Assembly (NCBI GenBank): GCA_944739405.2
Contig: OX123209.2
Span: 11,798,217 to 11,862,216 of the forward strand
Reading direction: 5' to 3'
Length of the DNA stretch: 64,000 bases
Origin: Euclidia mi
Lineage: Eukaryota > Arthropoda > Insecta > Lepidoptera > Erebidae
Shown: positions 53,341-63,909 of the stretch, piece by piece
How positions within the stretch are numbered: position 1 is the stretch's first letter
Layout of the letters: every line of letters starts with the position of its first letter
Notes under the pieces: generated by a model
The model's database searches: none
The model's input: the letters and a program-made list of their open reading frames with translations, nothing else
Told to the model about the DNA's origin: nothing
Translations under genes and position numbers: made by a program

Positions 53341-55006
53341 GCATTTTCGTCAAAATGTTTACCTATTTTTAAATAGCTTACTAATATTGTTTTGAATATT
53401 TTAGCTAATTATTGGTTTTATGTAGTGGTAAATTTAACGAACTTTCGTACATATGTATTTGTTTTATTATATAGCCCTTAATTCAAATAATATATGAAAA
53501 TAAATAGTAACTTAGATACGTTTTGGTCATGACCGTTACCAAATAATAAAGTGCTCCTGAAATTAAACTGAACTAAGGATTGAATTTTTTTAGTGTGTAT
53601 AGGTTAATTCATTGTGCTATTATGCAATCTAACACAAAAACTCAGTTGTGAGCGAAATATTGCCATAGTAATTTATAAAAAATGGTCATGATCGTTACTT
53701 GTTACGAAAAATCTATTCTTAACTTTGATATATCTATTTAACAACTGGTGATAGATCTAGAATTCCCATGCCAAATTAAACTTAAATACCCTTGTGCTAA
53801 AATATAAAAAAATATATTCAATTATTTAAAGAAATATTAGAAAAAAACATAAAAGCCCTTAAAATATTTCGAGGGACAGTCACGTATACCTGACCCACTA
53901 GTAACGGTCCTGACATCGTAAAGTTGTGGATATACCGATATAATGGTAAATAAAACACATGTTTTACAATAATAAATTATATTTCGCACATATTATATTT
54001 CGCAAAATAAATGATAGCTACCTATAGGTCCTAGCTTCTCTATCATGGGCTGAGTACATACATTTCGGGAAAACACTGACTTTAATTTGTGTATATTAGT
54101 TATATTATGCAGTTTCACAGTAGTAAGGATTCTCTCAGTGTGCTCACGTATTTAGGGTGTCCTGTCCGTTACGTATTTAGTCCGGCTCATACGTTACCGA
54201 CTATTGGGTAATGGTCAGGACGTAACGGTATCACACCTTTTCTTAGATTTTTAATCTTATTGCAAAAATGTTGCAAGATAACTAGATAGCTTTAATTTAC
54301 TCAAAACCAGAATTAAATTCACCACGTGAAACGATCTTCGCTTTAACACTAACATAACAAGATTATTTTAGAAACGTAAAATACTTACTGGTCAATGAGA
54401 GGCAAAACGCCGAAAAAAGACCGTTACCGGTCGAAACACTCTCAATACTGAAGATATATAAAAACTGACGCTTCAAAATTGCTGCTGGTATTGACATGTT
54501 TGATTTGGTCTTGCTATTTAAATAAAAAAAATCCGAATAGTAGAAGAAAATCACTATTAAAAACAATTCAATTTACGGTCACGGTGCATGGACATGTCCA
54601 GTTAACACATTCCAAGGGGACAAGATATAAACTTAAAAATCTTAAAATATTTGTATTAAAATATATTTTACAGTTTAACGTGCTTGAAAACTACAACCTG
54701 ATTACAAAAACGGAAATATGTGGAATATGTAATGAGATAGTAATTGCAAAAAAAAAACGTTAACATAGGTCATATATCTAAAAGAGGACAGTACTGCAAG
54801 ACAAACGAGGTCGCATTTCTGGATTTAATTTTATTACTTTGATTTAAATTTATCATAACAATTTAAGTAAAAAAGAAATCTGTATTCATTTGGAACGACA
54901 CTTTATTAACTAGACACTTCTATGTCATACAAATGTTAGTTATTTGCAACTTTCTTGCATGGGACATCTCACGAGTGGGTTGTTAAACATTTTGACGAAA
55001 ATGCCC
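53339..55006. mobile_element. TIR element of 1.7 kb with repeated internal motif
   Basis: A perfect inverted terminus GGGCATTTTCGTCAAAATGT at the left, matched at the right end, with TAAT at 53335-53338 and 55007-55010. A motif close to GGTCATGACCGTTAC occurs repeatedly between 53526 and 54430 on both strands, perhaps as transposase sites. No transposase is recognisable; a plus-strand frame at 54479-54763 is Lys/Asn-rich and unassigned. Superfamily unknown. Confidence 0.75.
54389..54497 (-). CDS. Low-confidence candidate first exon of the transferrin gene
   Basis: From ATG at 54497 (A at -3) a frame of 36 codons plus one base ends at a strong donor (A/GTAAGT). The phase fits the acceptor at 46526 and would give a total of about 712 residues, a suitable length. 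The peptide has a moderately hydrophobic end (GLFSAFCLSLT), but it is a poor signal peptide, and the segment lies inside the TIR element at 53339-55006. It may be a chance frame, with the true signal-peptide exon elsewhere, possibly right of the window. Confidence 0.25.
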
Positions 55007-55293
55007 TAATACTGTTAGGAGAATTCACGTGATAGAGAGATTGTATAGTAATCTTACAACATTAGGTATATCAGAGCTGAGAGTTCTCTATTATGTTCTC
55101 AGAATACCTGTGAAGCATGCCAACCCACACTGAGGGTGTTTGATATTTTTTCTGCCACTAGACGGCGCTTAGTATGCGTCCAAACTGACGTCGGATATGT
55201 ACAGACGCGTAGTCGCGTACACACACATAATACAAACAAACACAGACGTACGAAAATATAGGTGCTTTGACAGTTTTGACAGGTTGCTGGACC

Positions 55294-55747
55294 CATAGAG
55301 ATATAAAGGATAGAGTGGCAGAGAGGGGCCCATGAGTGTACGTCGGTGCGAGAGAGAACGCTACAGTTAAAGGCCCCCTGCATCTCTCCCTAACAGTACA
55401 TGCACAACATCAACATTGCGCAATGGCGTCCTACCTGTAACTATTACTTATATCAGTTTATCAGTAACCAATAGTTTAAAAGTTGTTTTTATTGATACAC
55501 GAAGATAGTTTGAAATGACAAAAAAGTGTTAATATTGTAAAAATTTTATCATAATACAAATTCAATGTTTGGGGACACAACGACAACACACTTTGACAGT
55601 TGCCAACCCCATTGTAGAATGTAGAGCATGCGTTGTTAAAGAGAGATGTAGGGGGCTTTTAACTGTTGCGTTCTCTCTCCCACCGGCGGACACGACACAG
55701 TATTGAGTTAGGTACTATTCTGCCACTCTATCCTTTATATCTCTATG
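55294..55747. mobile_element. Fold-back hAT-like MITE, copy 1
   Basis: GCTGGACC at 55286-55293 and 55748-55755, a perfect 8 bp TSD. Ends CATAGAGATATAAAGGATAG and complement. Arms share GGTGCGAGAGAGAACGC and CCCCCTGCATCTCTC. It has no transposase. Confidence 0.88.
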
Positions 55748-56109
55748 GCTGGACCTGATGCCTCAGTGCTGCCGCATAGTGAGCTACATTTCAGAAGAGC
55801 CTCCTCCAGCGTAGTGGACTGCACCCTTCTAATAGTGAGACGAGGCCAGGTCCCAGCTGTGGGACAGTTTATAAACAGGTTTTATTAAGTATTATTGTGG
55901 TTGACAACCCTAAGTCCATTTGTCATTATTAAATGCTTAAGTTATTTAATTGACGTCCGTAAGTCCAATCGAATGTCAAAAGAAGAGGTAAATAGATCTA
56001 CCAATTTATGTGAAACATGAAACATGCGCTGAATCTTTAGACATACCGATAAGTTTTTTTTGTTGATATCTTTAATGCGGTCTGTAAAAATAAAGTTAAA
56101 TACCGCATA

Positions 56110-56290
56110 CTTCTATGCAGAGGGTATATCTAAGGTTCGAATCCACAGCGCCCTCCACTTACTTTTAAAAGTTATATCATATTAAATCGTTAATTATCGC
56201 TTGCCTCGGAGAGCACGTTAAACCCTCGGTCCGGCTTTCAAGAAGATCTTTGACAGTCGTTACGGGGAGTACCCTTATATAAATAGATAG
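56110..56290 (+). repeat. Family B SINE fragment
   Basis: CAGAGGGTATATCTAAGGTT, GTTAATTATCGCTTGCC and AAGAAGATCTTTGACAGTC blocks in family order; it ends early against a family K repeat. Confidence 0.65.
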
Positions 56291-56520
56291 AGGACGCCAG
56301 CAGCTACGCCTGCATTTTTTTTAAATTTACGCATATTTACGCGTTTTGGCCGATCCCGTGGGAATTTCGGGAAATCCCTACTTAGTGCACCTCTACGGTC
56401 CCCAAGGAACATACATGCTAAAATTTCAGTTTCCTGCGCCCAATAGTTTCGGCTGTAGGGTGTCTGTCAGTCAGTCAGTAACGCAAGGATTTTATATATT
56501 AAGAAGATATTGGTCTAAAG
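56285..56520. repeat. Family K dispersed repeat
   Basis: The fullest copy: GACGCCAGCAGCTACGCC, CGTGGGAATTTCGGGAAATC, CTCTACGGTCCCCAAGGAAC, CAGTCAGTCAGTAACGC. Confidence 0.75.
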
Positions 56521-56639
56521 TCTAAATTATTGAATATCGCCATCGCTACTCCAACTTCTCCAAGGCGAAATTCTTGGTTGCAATCAGGATAACGCTAGGA
56601 CGCTTGACATAACATGCTCTCGGATGCAGAGGGGCTAGC

Positions 56640-56940
56640 GATAATCTACATAAATAGAATTGCAGTGTCTGTTTGTATCTAAAATTAAAATAACCGCTTT
56701 TTACTTAATGCATATGGATGTATACACGGTACATATACCGAAATTACACGTTTTACAACTTTTGTCTGTCTGTCTGTCTGTTTGTTCTCGCTAATCTCTG
56801 GAACCGCTGGACCGATTTTGACGGGACCTTCACTGGCGGATAGCTGATGTACCAAGGAGTAACTCAGGCTATAAATTAACCAGGTATACGAAATAGTTCC
56901 CTCAGGACGCGGGTGAAACCGCGGGAAACAGCTACTCGTA
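56640..56940. repeat. Family F dispersed repeat, inverted
   Basis: ATGGATGTATACACGGTACA, TGTCTGTCTGTCTG, CTGGCGGATAGCTGATGTAC and GGTGAAACCGCGGGAAAC. Confidence 0.75.
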
Positions 56941-57011
56941 GTTAAAAATATTACTCATATGTAGTGGCGACGGACAGAACCGAAAAATGGCGGTCGCTAT
57001 TTGACCGGGTA

Positions 57012-57645
57012 ATACGCACTTAGGGTTGAGACTTGAGCTTCACCTATCAGCACCGCATCGCACTTTCCTATGCTTCTATCCTTTTCTGTCATTTAGGACC
57101 GTCATTTACTAGAGCGAGAAAGAGCATAGAGATATTAGAATAGAGTGGCAGAACAGTACCTAACTCAATACTGTGTCGTGTCCGTCGGTGCGAGAGAGAA
57201 CACAACAATAAAGGCCCACTGCATCTCTCTCTAACAATACATGCACAACATCAACATTACGGTGGCGTGCTACCTGTAACTATTATTTATATCAGTTTAT
57301 CAGTAATCAATAGTTTAAAAATATATAAACATTTTTGTCACTTCAAACTATGTTCGTGTATCAATAAAAACAACTTTTAAACTATTGATTACTAATAAAC
57401 TGATTTAAATAATAGTTACAGGTAGCACGCCACTGCGTAATGTTGATGTTGTGCATGTATTGTTAGAGAGAGATGCAGGGGGCCTCTCAACTGTTGCGTT
57501 CTCTCTCCCACCGGCGGACACGAATAGGCCCCACTCTGCAACTCTATTCTTAATATCTCTATGAGAAAGAGAGAGGGAACGCGTCAGCACGCCGCGGAAG
57601 CGATCGATCGTGCGATGCGGTGCTGATAGGTGTAGCTCAACCCTT
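57012..57645. mobile_element. Outer inverted repeat around fold-back copy 2
   Basis: CACCTATCAGCACCGCATCG near 57032-57053 recurs inverted at 57610-57636. The hAT-like MITE at 57125-57563 lies between, so it may have landed inside an older hairpin element. Confidence 0.6.
57125..57563. mobile_element. Fold-back hAT-like MITE, copy 2
   Basis: AGAAAGAG at 57117-57124 and 57564-57571, a perfect 8 bp TSD. Ends CATAGAGATATTAGAATAG and complement. Arms pair over most of their length (CTGTAACTATTATTTA, CAATAGTTTAAAA). Same family as 55294-55747. Confidence 0.88.
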
Positions 57646-57657
57646 AAGAGGCTACGG

Positions 57658-58292
57658 TTTGCGCAGAGGTCATCGCTAAGTGTTAGCTATAAAGTTGAAT
57701 ATCGCACGATTTTTGACATTGCCTGCCAGCCCGAAATTCTCTGAAATCTTATTTCGTTCATAACTCAATTATTAATCGTCTTAGAGACAACTCGTCTAAG
57801 CAATCCCTTTTTAAATACTAGTTCTTATTTCGGTGAGTAGCAATTTCAAGGCGAAAAGTTATGTACTTTTTCAAATATCCATATCTTTTCGCCTCGTGCC
57901 TTGCCTTTTGTAAGAATATATTATTTTATTTTCTTTTTAATTTAGTTATAGGTTTATAAGTATGGTTTTAGTTGTAAATAGTAATTAAGTAATAGTTAGT
58001 AGAAATGTAATTAGTTGTAAAATAATTGAATTGAAATAAATAACTTGTACTTGAAAAAAAAAACCATAATAATATTCAGAGAAAGCATGCTTTTCAAAAT
58101 TAAATTCTATCGAGCGAAAATCTTCCAATCATGTATCTGTCTAAGGAGTCCCTAAATAAAGACCTGATAAATAATATACAAAAGTTTCACTTTGCTGGTG
58201 TGTCTCACTGCTTCAAAATCGGTAATCAAAAAGGGCATACATTTTCGAGGTAGCGACTAACCACACTTAGCGATGACCTCTGCACAATTTTT
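57658..58292. repeat. Inverted repeat pair with CTTAGCGATGACCTCTGC arms
   Basis: The arm about 57665-57690 (inverted) and the arm about 58262-58287 share CACTTAGCGATGACCTCTGC. The 570 bp between are AT-rich with no gene. Confidence 0.5.
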
Positions 58293-58350
58293 TGACCTTC
58301 GAGGTAGCGCCTTAACAGCAAATTGTTAATATTTGAGTCTTTTAGAGCCT

Positions 58351-58585
58351 AGCGGCGATAGCCCAGTGGTGTACGTAACAGAGTGCCTTGGTCTCGGGTT
58401 CGATCCTTTTCAAAGTTATGTGTGTATTAATAATGTTAATTATCGCTCGCTGAATAATGTGCCCGGTAGATGGCAATAGGCACGCCTCCTATTACATTAA
58501 GACCGAAACATAACTGGCGAAGTGTGGGTGTGTAATACACCTCTGCCTACCCCTTCGGGGATAAAAGGCGTGAAGTTATGTTATG
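58351..58585 (+). repeat. SINE family H
   Basis: Head AGCGGCGATAGCCCAGTGGT, block TTAATTATCGCTCGC, then GTGCCCGGTAGATGGC and tail CCCCTTCGGGGATAAAAGGC. A short deletion removes part of the head. Confidence 0.8.
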
Positions 58586-58675
58586 TGTCTTTTAGAGCCG
58601 TCTTCGCCGTCCGTCTAGGACGGCGTGTTTCCACGCGAACCCAATCTACCCGTATGATAAAGACTGTAACAATAT

Positions 58676-58960
58676 ATACATACATACATACTCACGCCTG
58701 TTTCCCGGAGAGGTAGGCAGAGACTACGGAACGCTATTTGCAACGATCCTGACATACCTCTCTTGCTTCACTCACTCCCATCAGTTGCCTCATGCATGCT
58801 CTTCTGTTCAGGGTACTTCTAACCTGTCCTGTTTTTAGGATGTCTCCAATCTGGTCAGAGAACGTCCGCCTAGGTCTTCCCCTTCGTCCTGTCCCATTCA
58901 CACTTGCCTTGTATATCTCCTGGGTCAATCTTTCGTCGTCCATCCTCTCCACGTGCCTTG
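58676..58960 (-). mobile_element. LINE family J, C-terminal and 3' end
   Basis: On minus: MDDERLTQEIYKASVNGTGR, GRPRRTFSDQIGDILKTG, GVSEAREVCQDRC; the 3' tail with CTCTCCGGGAAACAGGCGTG then TATGTATG. Confidence 0.8.
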
Positions 58961-59424
58961 TACCTTAGCATACCATAGATTATTGACATTTGACACACAA
59001 GTGTTTTTCAGGACAGGCAGGACGCCCTCTGCCGAACCAGTTAATTTATGCACAACAAGAAGTCACATTATAGCCTTTGCCTAAAACTTTTAGAAAGGTT
59101 CGGTTGGTCGGTCTGTAACTCTGTACCTATTGGTAGAAAACGTACTTAATATTGGCATTTGAAGTAAGCTGGTATTTGATTGTAGGCAGTTACGCATTGA
59201 ATGTCATTGTGTGCGAGAGACCCGACCTCCTACCTCAGTAACCGATACTCACATAGAGATATATAATATACATATAAATCTATGGATACTCATTATATTT
59301 TATTGGTTTTTGGTAAGTAATAACTAATCTAATACTAAAATCTGAAGAGTTTTTTTTGCTTGCTTGAACGCGCTAATCTCAGGAACTAAGTCCATATTTG
59401 AAAAATTCTTCAGTATCACGGCCC

Positions 59425-59581
59425 GGCCACGGGGATCGGCGACGCGACCTGCGACAAGCGATTTCGATGTACATGGCGCGCTTAACTACGCCGCGCCGCG
59501 GTGACCGATGTCGCCTCACAGTAAACGCGCCATGTACATCGAAATCGCTTGTCGCAGGTCGCGTCGCCGGTCCCCGTGGCC
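59425..59581. mobile_element. Near-perfect GC-rich palindromic element
   Basis: Arms of about 57 bp (GGCCACGGGGATCGGCGACG, CAAGCGATTTCGATGTACAT) are inverted copies with about one mismatch around a 44 bp centre. It is probably a MITE; the TSD is not clear. It overlaps the edge of another repeat on its right. Confidence 0.65.
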
Positions 59582-59756
59582 AAGCGGTTAGCTAGCCCAT
59601 TTATCGAGTAAGGCTATAGGCTGTATAACATTACGCTATGAGCCACGGGAGTCGCGCAGTAGCCTTAAATAACGCGGGTGTAACCGCAGGCTTATCCATC
59701 CATCAGGTAGGCCACCGGCCACAACTTCCATTGTCGTGAGCAATAAAAGATTTCTT

Positions 59757-60020
59757 TTCATTTATTTATAGACTCACGCCTGTATCTCCGAAGGGGTAGG
59801 CTGAGGTGTAATATTACACCCACTTTTCGCCATGAATTTTTAGGTCCCACGTAATAGGGGGCGAGCCTATTGCCGTTACCAGGCACTGAGGCACATCACC
59901 AGAATCCGTGCTGCTACTGAAAATTCGGAAAAACCCAGTAACTGCCTTCGTGGTCCAATGGATAGCGTATGCGACTGCTGATCGGAGGTCTCGGGTTCGA
60001 TTCCCGGGTCGGGAAAAAGT
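59757..60020 (-). repeat. Family A SINE with inverted 5' part
   Basis: 59757-59938 is the 3' part in minus orientation, ending AACCCAGTAA. The next segment (about 59942-60020) is the tRNA head in plus orientation (CTGCCTTCGTGGTCCAATGG, GGTTCGATTCCCGGGTCGGG). In normal copies both parts have one orientation. TAAAAGA near both sides may be the TSD. Confidence 0.85.
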
Positions 60021-60139
60021 GTTAAAAGAAACCGGTTGGTCATATTTACCATTCAACGCACCATGTTTGATGGTTGTTAACTACTCCATCTGTTGGTGTA
60101 GTTCACTACACATTACACAATACGCGCAGCTGTCTACAG

Positions 60140-60399
60140 CAATGTTTCCCAAGCATTGTTCAGCCATGGCCCGGTAATTTTCACATTGCCCCTTCGTGAC
60201 CCATTGAATACTTTTAAACCCAAGCTGGTTCCATTAAGGTATAATATTTTGGTATCCCCTATTTAGTCACTAAACTACGCGTTGATCGATACTAATCGAT
60301 AGTAGGTATAACTTTTAAAACAAGGCGGGGATGTTGCGATCCGGTATTTTATTCTGACGGCCCGGTACCGGGTGGCGACCCGGCAAATGGGAAACGCTG
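60140..60399. mobile_element. 260 bp hAT-like MITE with perfect 8 bp TSD
   Basis: GTCTACAG at 60132-60139 and 60400-60407. Ends CAATGTTTCCCAAGC and (complement) CAGCGTTTCCCATTTGC, the form common in hAT elements. The right part is GGCCCGGTACCGGGTGGCG-rich. No coding capacity. Confidence 0.9.
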
Positions 60400-60474
60400 G
60401 TCTACAGTATTTCTCGAGAGAAACGAGAGTGTTTTCGTGAGCATTCTTACGAACGTTCTGGCAATGAATAGGTA

Positions 60475-60742
60475 CATATTTACATAGAAGCGCATTTCGA
60501 TTTCGTGTGCAGATTCCAAGTGGAAACTGTCTCCAGTTTAGCTCGTAGTTGGCGCCGGTGCTAGCGTCGTTCTCGGTTTCTCTTGCTCTCGTAGTTAAGA
60601 TACACAGAAGGAACGTTCATCTTTCTTGCTCTCGTAAAAACAGCTGTCACAGCGCGACTGCCACGCCGGGCGGGCAATTTGGGTCACAGAAAGTTTGTCT
60701 TAAGAGCGCACATAAGAAATGCGCCTCTATGTAAATATCTGA
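60475..60742. mobile_element. Possible TIR element with TTTACATAGAAGCGCATTTC ends
   Basis: The left end near 60478 recurs inverted near 60742 with one or two changes. The interior repeats TTGCTCTCGTA twice. TSD not resolved. Confidence 0.5.
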
Positions 60743-61258
60743 GCTCTTTGGTTCTGGCGAGCGCGAATGAATACTTAATAAGCTTTGACGTTTTTGCTGA
60801 TAACAGCGTTCGCTAGAAAGATCGTGAAAATGGTCGTAGCAATGATCAGCTCTGTTCGTTGTACCGTTCAACAAAACATAAACCGGCAAATGCTCGCTGG
60901 TCTGTTAAAAGTGAATCCTCATGTGTATCAGCAACATATAGATGTGTCACAATGCTAAACACCGCTCATCTCAAGCACATCTCTCGCGGACACAGTTCAG
61001 AGATATGTCACTAAGTACATGTCAAGGTTACGCTGTGAAACACAAAGTATTTGCTCTTGTCATTAGCGTGTCATATCAAGTTAAAGTGATATCTGAATCA
61101 ACAGGAAAATGCCTGGTTTTTCTGCAATGTTGGTTTCAATCCGTTACTATATGATGTACTCTAGCGGTAGACTAGTGGAGATACCAACAGACTGCCATGC
61201 AGAGGGTATCAATATTCAAATCCACCGCGCGTTGAATATAATTGTCGTTTACTTTTAT

Positions 61259-61530
61259 GCAGCGGCGATAGCCCAGTGGAGTACGTAACGGACTGCCGAG
61301 ACGATGGTCTCGGGTTCGATCTCCAGTTACCCCGGGCACACACCTCTGACTTTTCGAAGTTATTCAAGTATATTAAAAATGTTAATTATCGCTCGCTTAA
61401 CAATGTGCCCGGTAGATGGCGTTAAGCCCACCCCTATAACATTGGGACCGAAACATAACTGGCGAATTGTGGGTGTGTAATACACCTCTCCCTACCCCGT
61501 TGGGGATAAAAGGCGTGAAGTTAATATGTT
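61259..61530 (+). repeat. SINE family H
   Basis: Head AGCGGCGATAGCCCAGTGGA with GGTCTCGGGTTCGATCTCC, block TTAATTATCGCTCGC, tail GGGGATAAAAGGCGTGAAG. A short family B head remnant precedes it (about 61155-61235). Confidence 0.85.
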
Positions 61531-62142
61531 ATGTTATGTTGTCGTTTACTCCATGCCTCGGCGAATAGGTACGTTAAGGCGCTGATCGACTTGAGCGTTC
61601 ACTTCTAACAGAGCATCGAGCATTCACAGTTTTTGTATCCATTGTCGAACTGCATAACGAACATAGTTAAACATCGCTACGAAAAGGTAAATGGGCACCT
61701 TAGTATGGAAACCATACCCATGGCGGACACAAACGAAATATAGCAGAAGTATTCATCTATGGACCTCATTAATCATCATCATCACATTAATGTGAGCTAC
61801 GGGAATCTCAAAAAATTCAAGTGTTATCTATGTATATATCCATACTCTTTATCTCTGAAACTACTGATCCGATTTGAAAAAAATCTTTTTGTGTGTGATA
61901 GCCACATTCATGAAAAAGGTTATAGGCTACTTTTTATACCGATATTCCCGCGGGATCACTGAATGAGGCCGACGAAGTCGCGGACGTCCGCTAATTAATT
62001 GATATAGGTAAGAAAAATTAAATGGTTAATCATTAAACATTTTTTATTCAATTTGATCCAAAGCAATCATAAGGTCATTTAAAAAGGCAGCGGGTGCGTC
62101 TGTTACTTCCTGGTGTATGTCCCAAGACAGATAATAAACAAT

Positions 62143-63148
62143 TAGGGAATGCAATCTCGATCTCGCGAGATCTCGATCTCGCGAGATCTCGGCCTTTTTA
62201 GCGAGATTAATCTCGGTCGAAAAATGGGCGAGATCTCGCGAGATTTCCGAGATTGCACTCGAGCCTAAAAACGTCTTATTCGAAGCGCGAACTGACACGG
62301 ACGGATTGCAATCTGTCGGTATCAGCATTAATAAAAAATTGAATGAATTTTTACGAGTCTGGGGGTCAGAACGCAAAATTTTGCAGTTCGTGGATGTCTG
62401 CCTGAGAACTGCGGTTTCAATTCGCGTTGAATCCGAAAGGGCCTTCTCAGCGGCTGGTTATCTAGCCAACAGAAAAGGAAGCTGTTAACAGACGATTCTT
62501 TGGACATTTTGTGCTTCTGAAGGAGCTCCTTTGAAAATAATTCGTAATAATGGCTTGTGATTTGAAATGAACTAATCTTCCCTTTGATTGGTAGATATAT
62601 GTTGTTAATTAGATTCTGTAATTTCTAATAGTCTGCCTTATTGGTATATTTTGTTAATTAATCTGTAATAGCTAAAAAGTCTACAGAGTATATATAGTTT
62701 TATTCACCTAATTGATAATAATACCTCAGTTTAGCAACATAGATGATAAGTAAATTTTTTTTGACGTCTCGTTGTTTTGTTTATTATAAAAGAAATGTTT
62801 TATTACTAAACGAGTTTTGTTTGATATTAGAAGCGAAGACGGGTTGTTTCTTTCATTTTTTATTTGACAGATCCGTCCGTAAAAGTTTACTTTATAAAAG
62901 TTTATTAAAAGATTATAGACGGATAGGTAGGCACGTCAAACAACTTTTGAAGCATAAAAGTCTATAGAAAAGTTCGTGAAAAGTAATGTTTATCTTATTA
63001 TACTTAAAATGGTTATTATTTATGTCCTAATTTACTAAAATATTGCGATTATTTACAAAAAAAAAAATACAGAACTGTCGATCTCGCGAGATCTCGAAAT
63101 TAGCGAGATCTCGCTTGAGCCCAAATCTCGCGAGATTTGCATTCCCTA
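62143..63148 (+). mobile_element. hAT element remnant with transposase C-terminus
   Basis: Ends TAGGGAATGCAATCTCG and (complement) TAGGGAATGCAAATCTCGCG, with AAACAAT directly outside both (62136-62142 and 63149-63155; 7 matching bases where hAT makes 8). Subterminal sequence is full of CTCGCGAGATCTCG. From 62306 a frame reads as the hAT dimerisation region (LNEFLRVWGSERKILQFVDV, then RVESERAFSAAGYLANRK), after which a one-base shift leads to LLTDDSLDILCF and a stop. The catalytic domain is gone. Confidence 0.9.
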
Positions 63149-63504
63149 AAACAATGCTAGCGATATGGGCGCAGCTATTTGATGTGCGAAAAAAAACCTG
63201 TTCAATGTGCGAAAGATACAGCGTATAACATATCTCTAAACATTAGCTCATTTCGATATTATTTTTATGCCTTTATAAGATGAAATAAAAACCTTTGATA
63301 CCGTTTGTTTATTTTTTAAATGATCCTGTACATTTTTCTCCAACGATTTTTAATCAAACAATTATATGCAATGAAAGGTCATATTATTCTCCTTTGTTTA
63401 AAACTATTTTGGTTAATGTCCGCCACTGTTCGCAAAGCGGGTCAGATATGCCCAATGACCTTTGAGCACGTAGCAGAATTTTACTACTGTTCATTCGCTA
63501 GACA

Positions 63505-63785
63505 CGGTAGTAGAGCCTTGCTGATTTCAGCATGAATGGGCCGGCTCGACCGGGGAAGTACTACCCTCTCACAGAAAATCGACGTAAAGTAACAGTACCT
63601 TAACTGTTGCGTTTCGTTCGGTGAGTGCTTGAGGCTCTATGCCCTATTCCTTCTGCCTCATCCCAGTAATTATCCTATCCGTTTTCCCAACCCCAAGGGG
63701 CGGCAACGCACTTGTGACTCCTGTGTTGTTGCTTGAGTCCATGGGCGGCGGTAATTGCTTATTTTACCGGGACGCTCGACAGAAA
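63505..63785. repeat. Family E dispersed repeat, opposite orientation
   Basis: GCCTTGCTGATTTCAGCATG, GGGCCGGCTCGACCGGGGAA and GGCAACGCACTTGTGACTCC, the complement of other copies in the window. Confidence 0.82.
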
Positions 63786-63909
63786 GCTAGCTATGCCGCT
63801 CTCGTTTTGTTTTTCGGTAATATAAGGTTCGCAAGAATGCTTATTACGAGTGAACGCTCTAGTGTATTAGTACCTTGCAGATCTCTGACAGTTTTTATGT
63901 GGAAATAGT

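Noticed and set aside
53339..55006. Assigning the TIR element to hAT or piggyBac
   Set aside because: The flanking duplication is TAAT, neither 8 bp nor TTAA, and no transposase is readable.
60549..60889. Frames on both strands near 60.6 kb
   Set aside because: They overlap inverted-repeat sequence and lack any recognisable motif.
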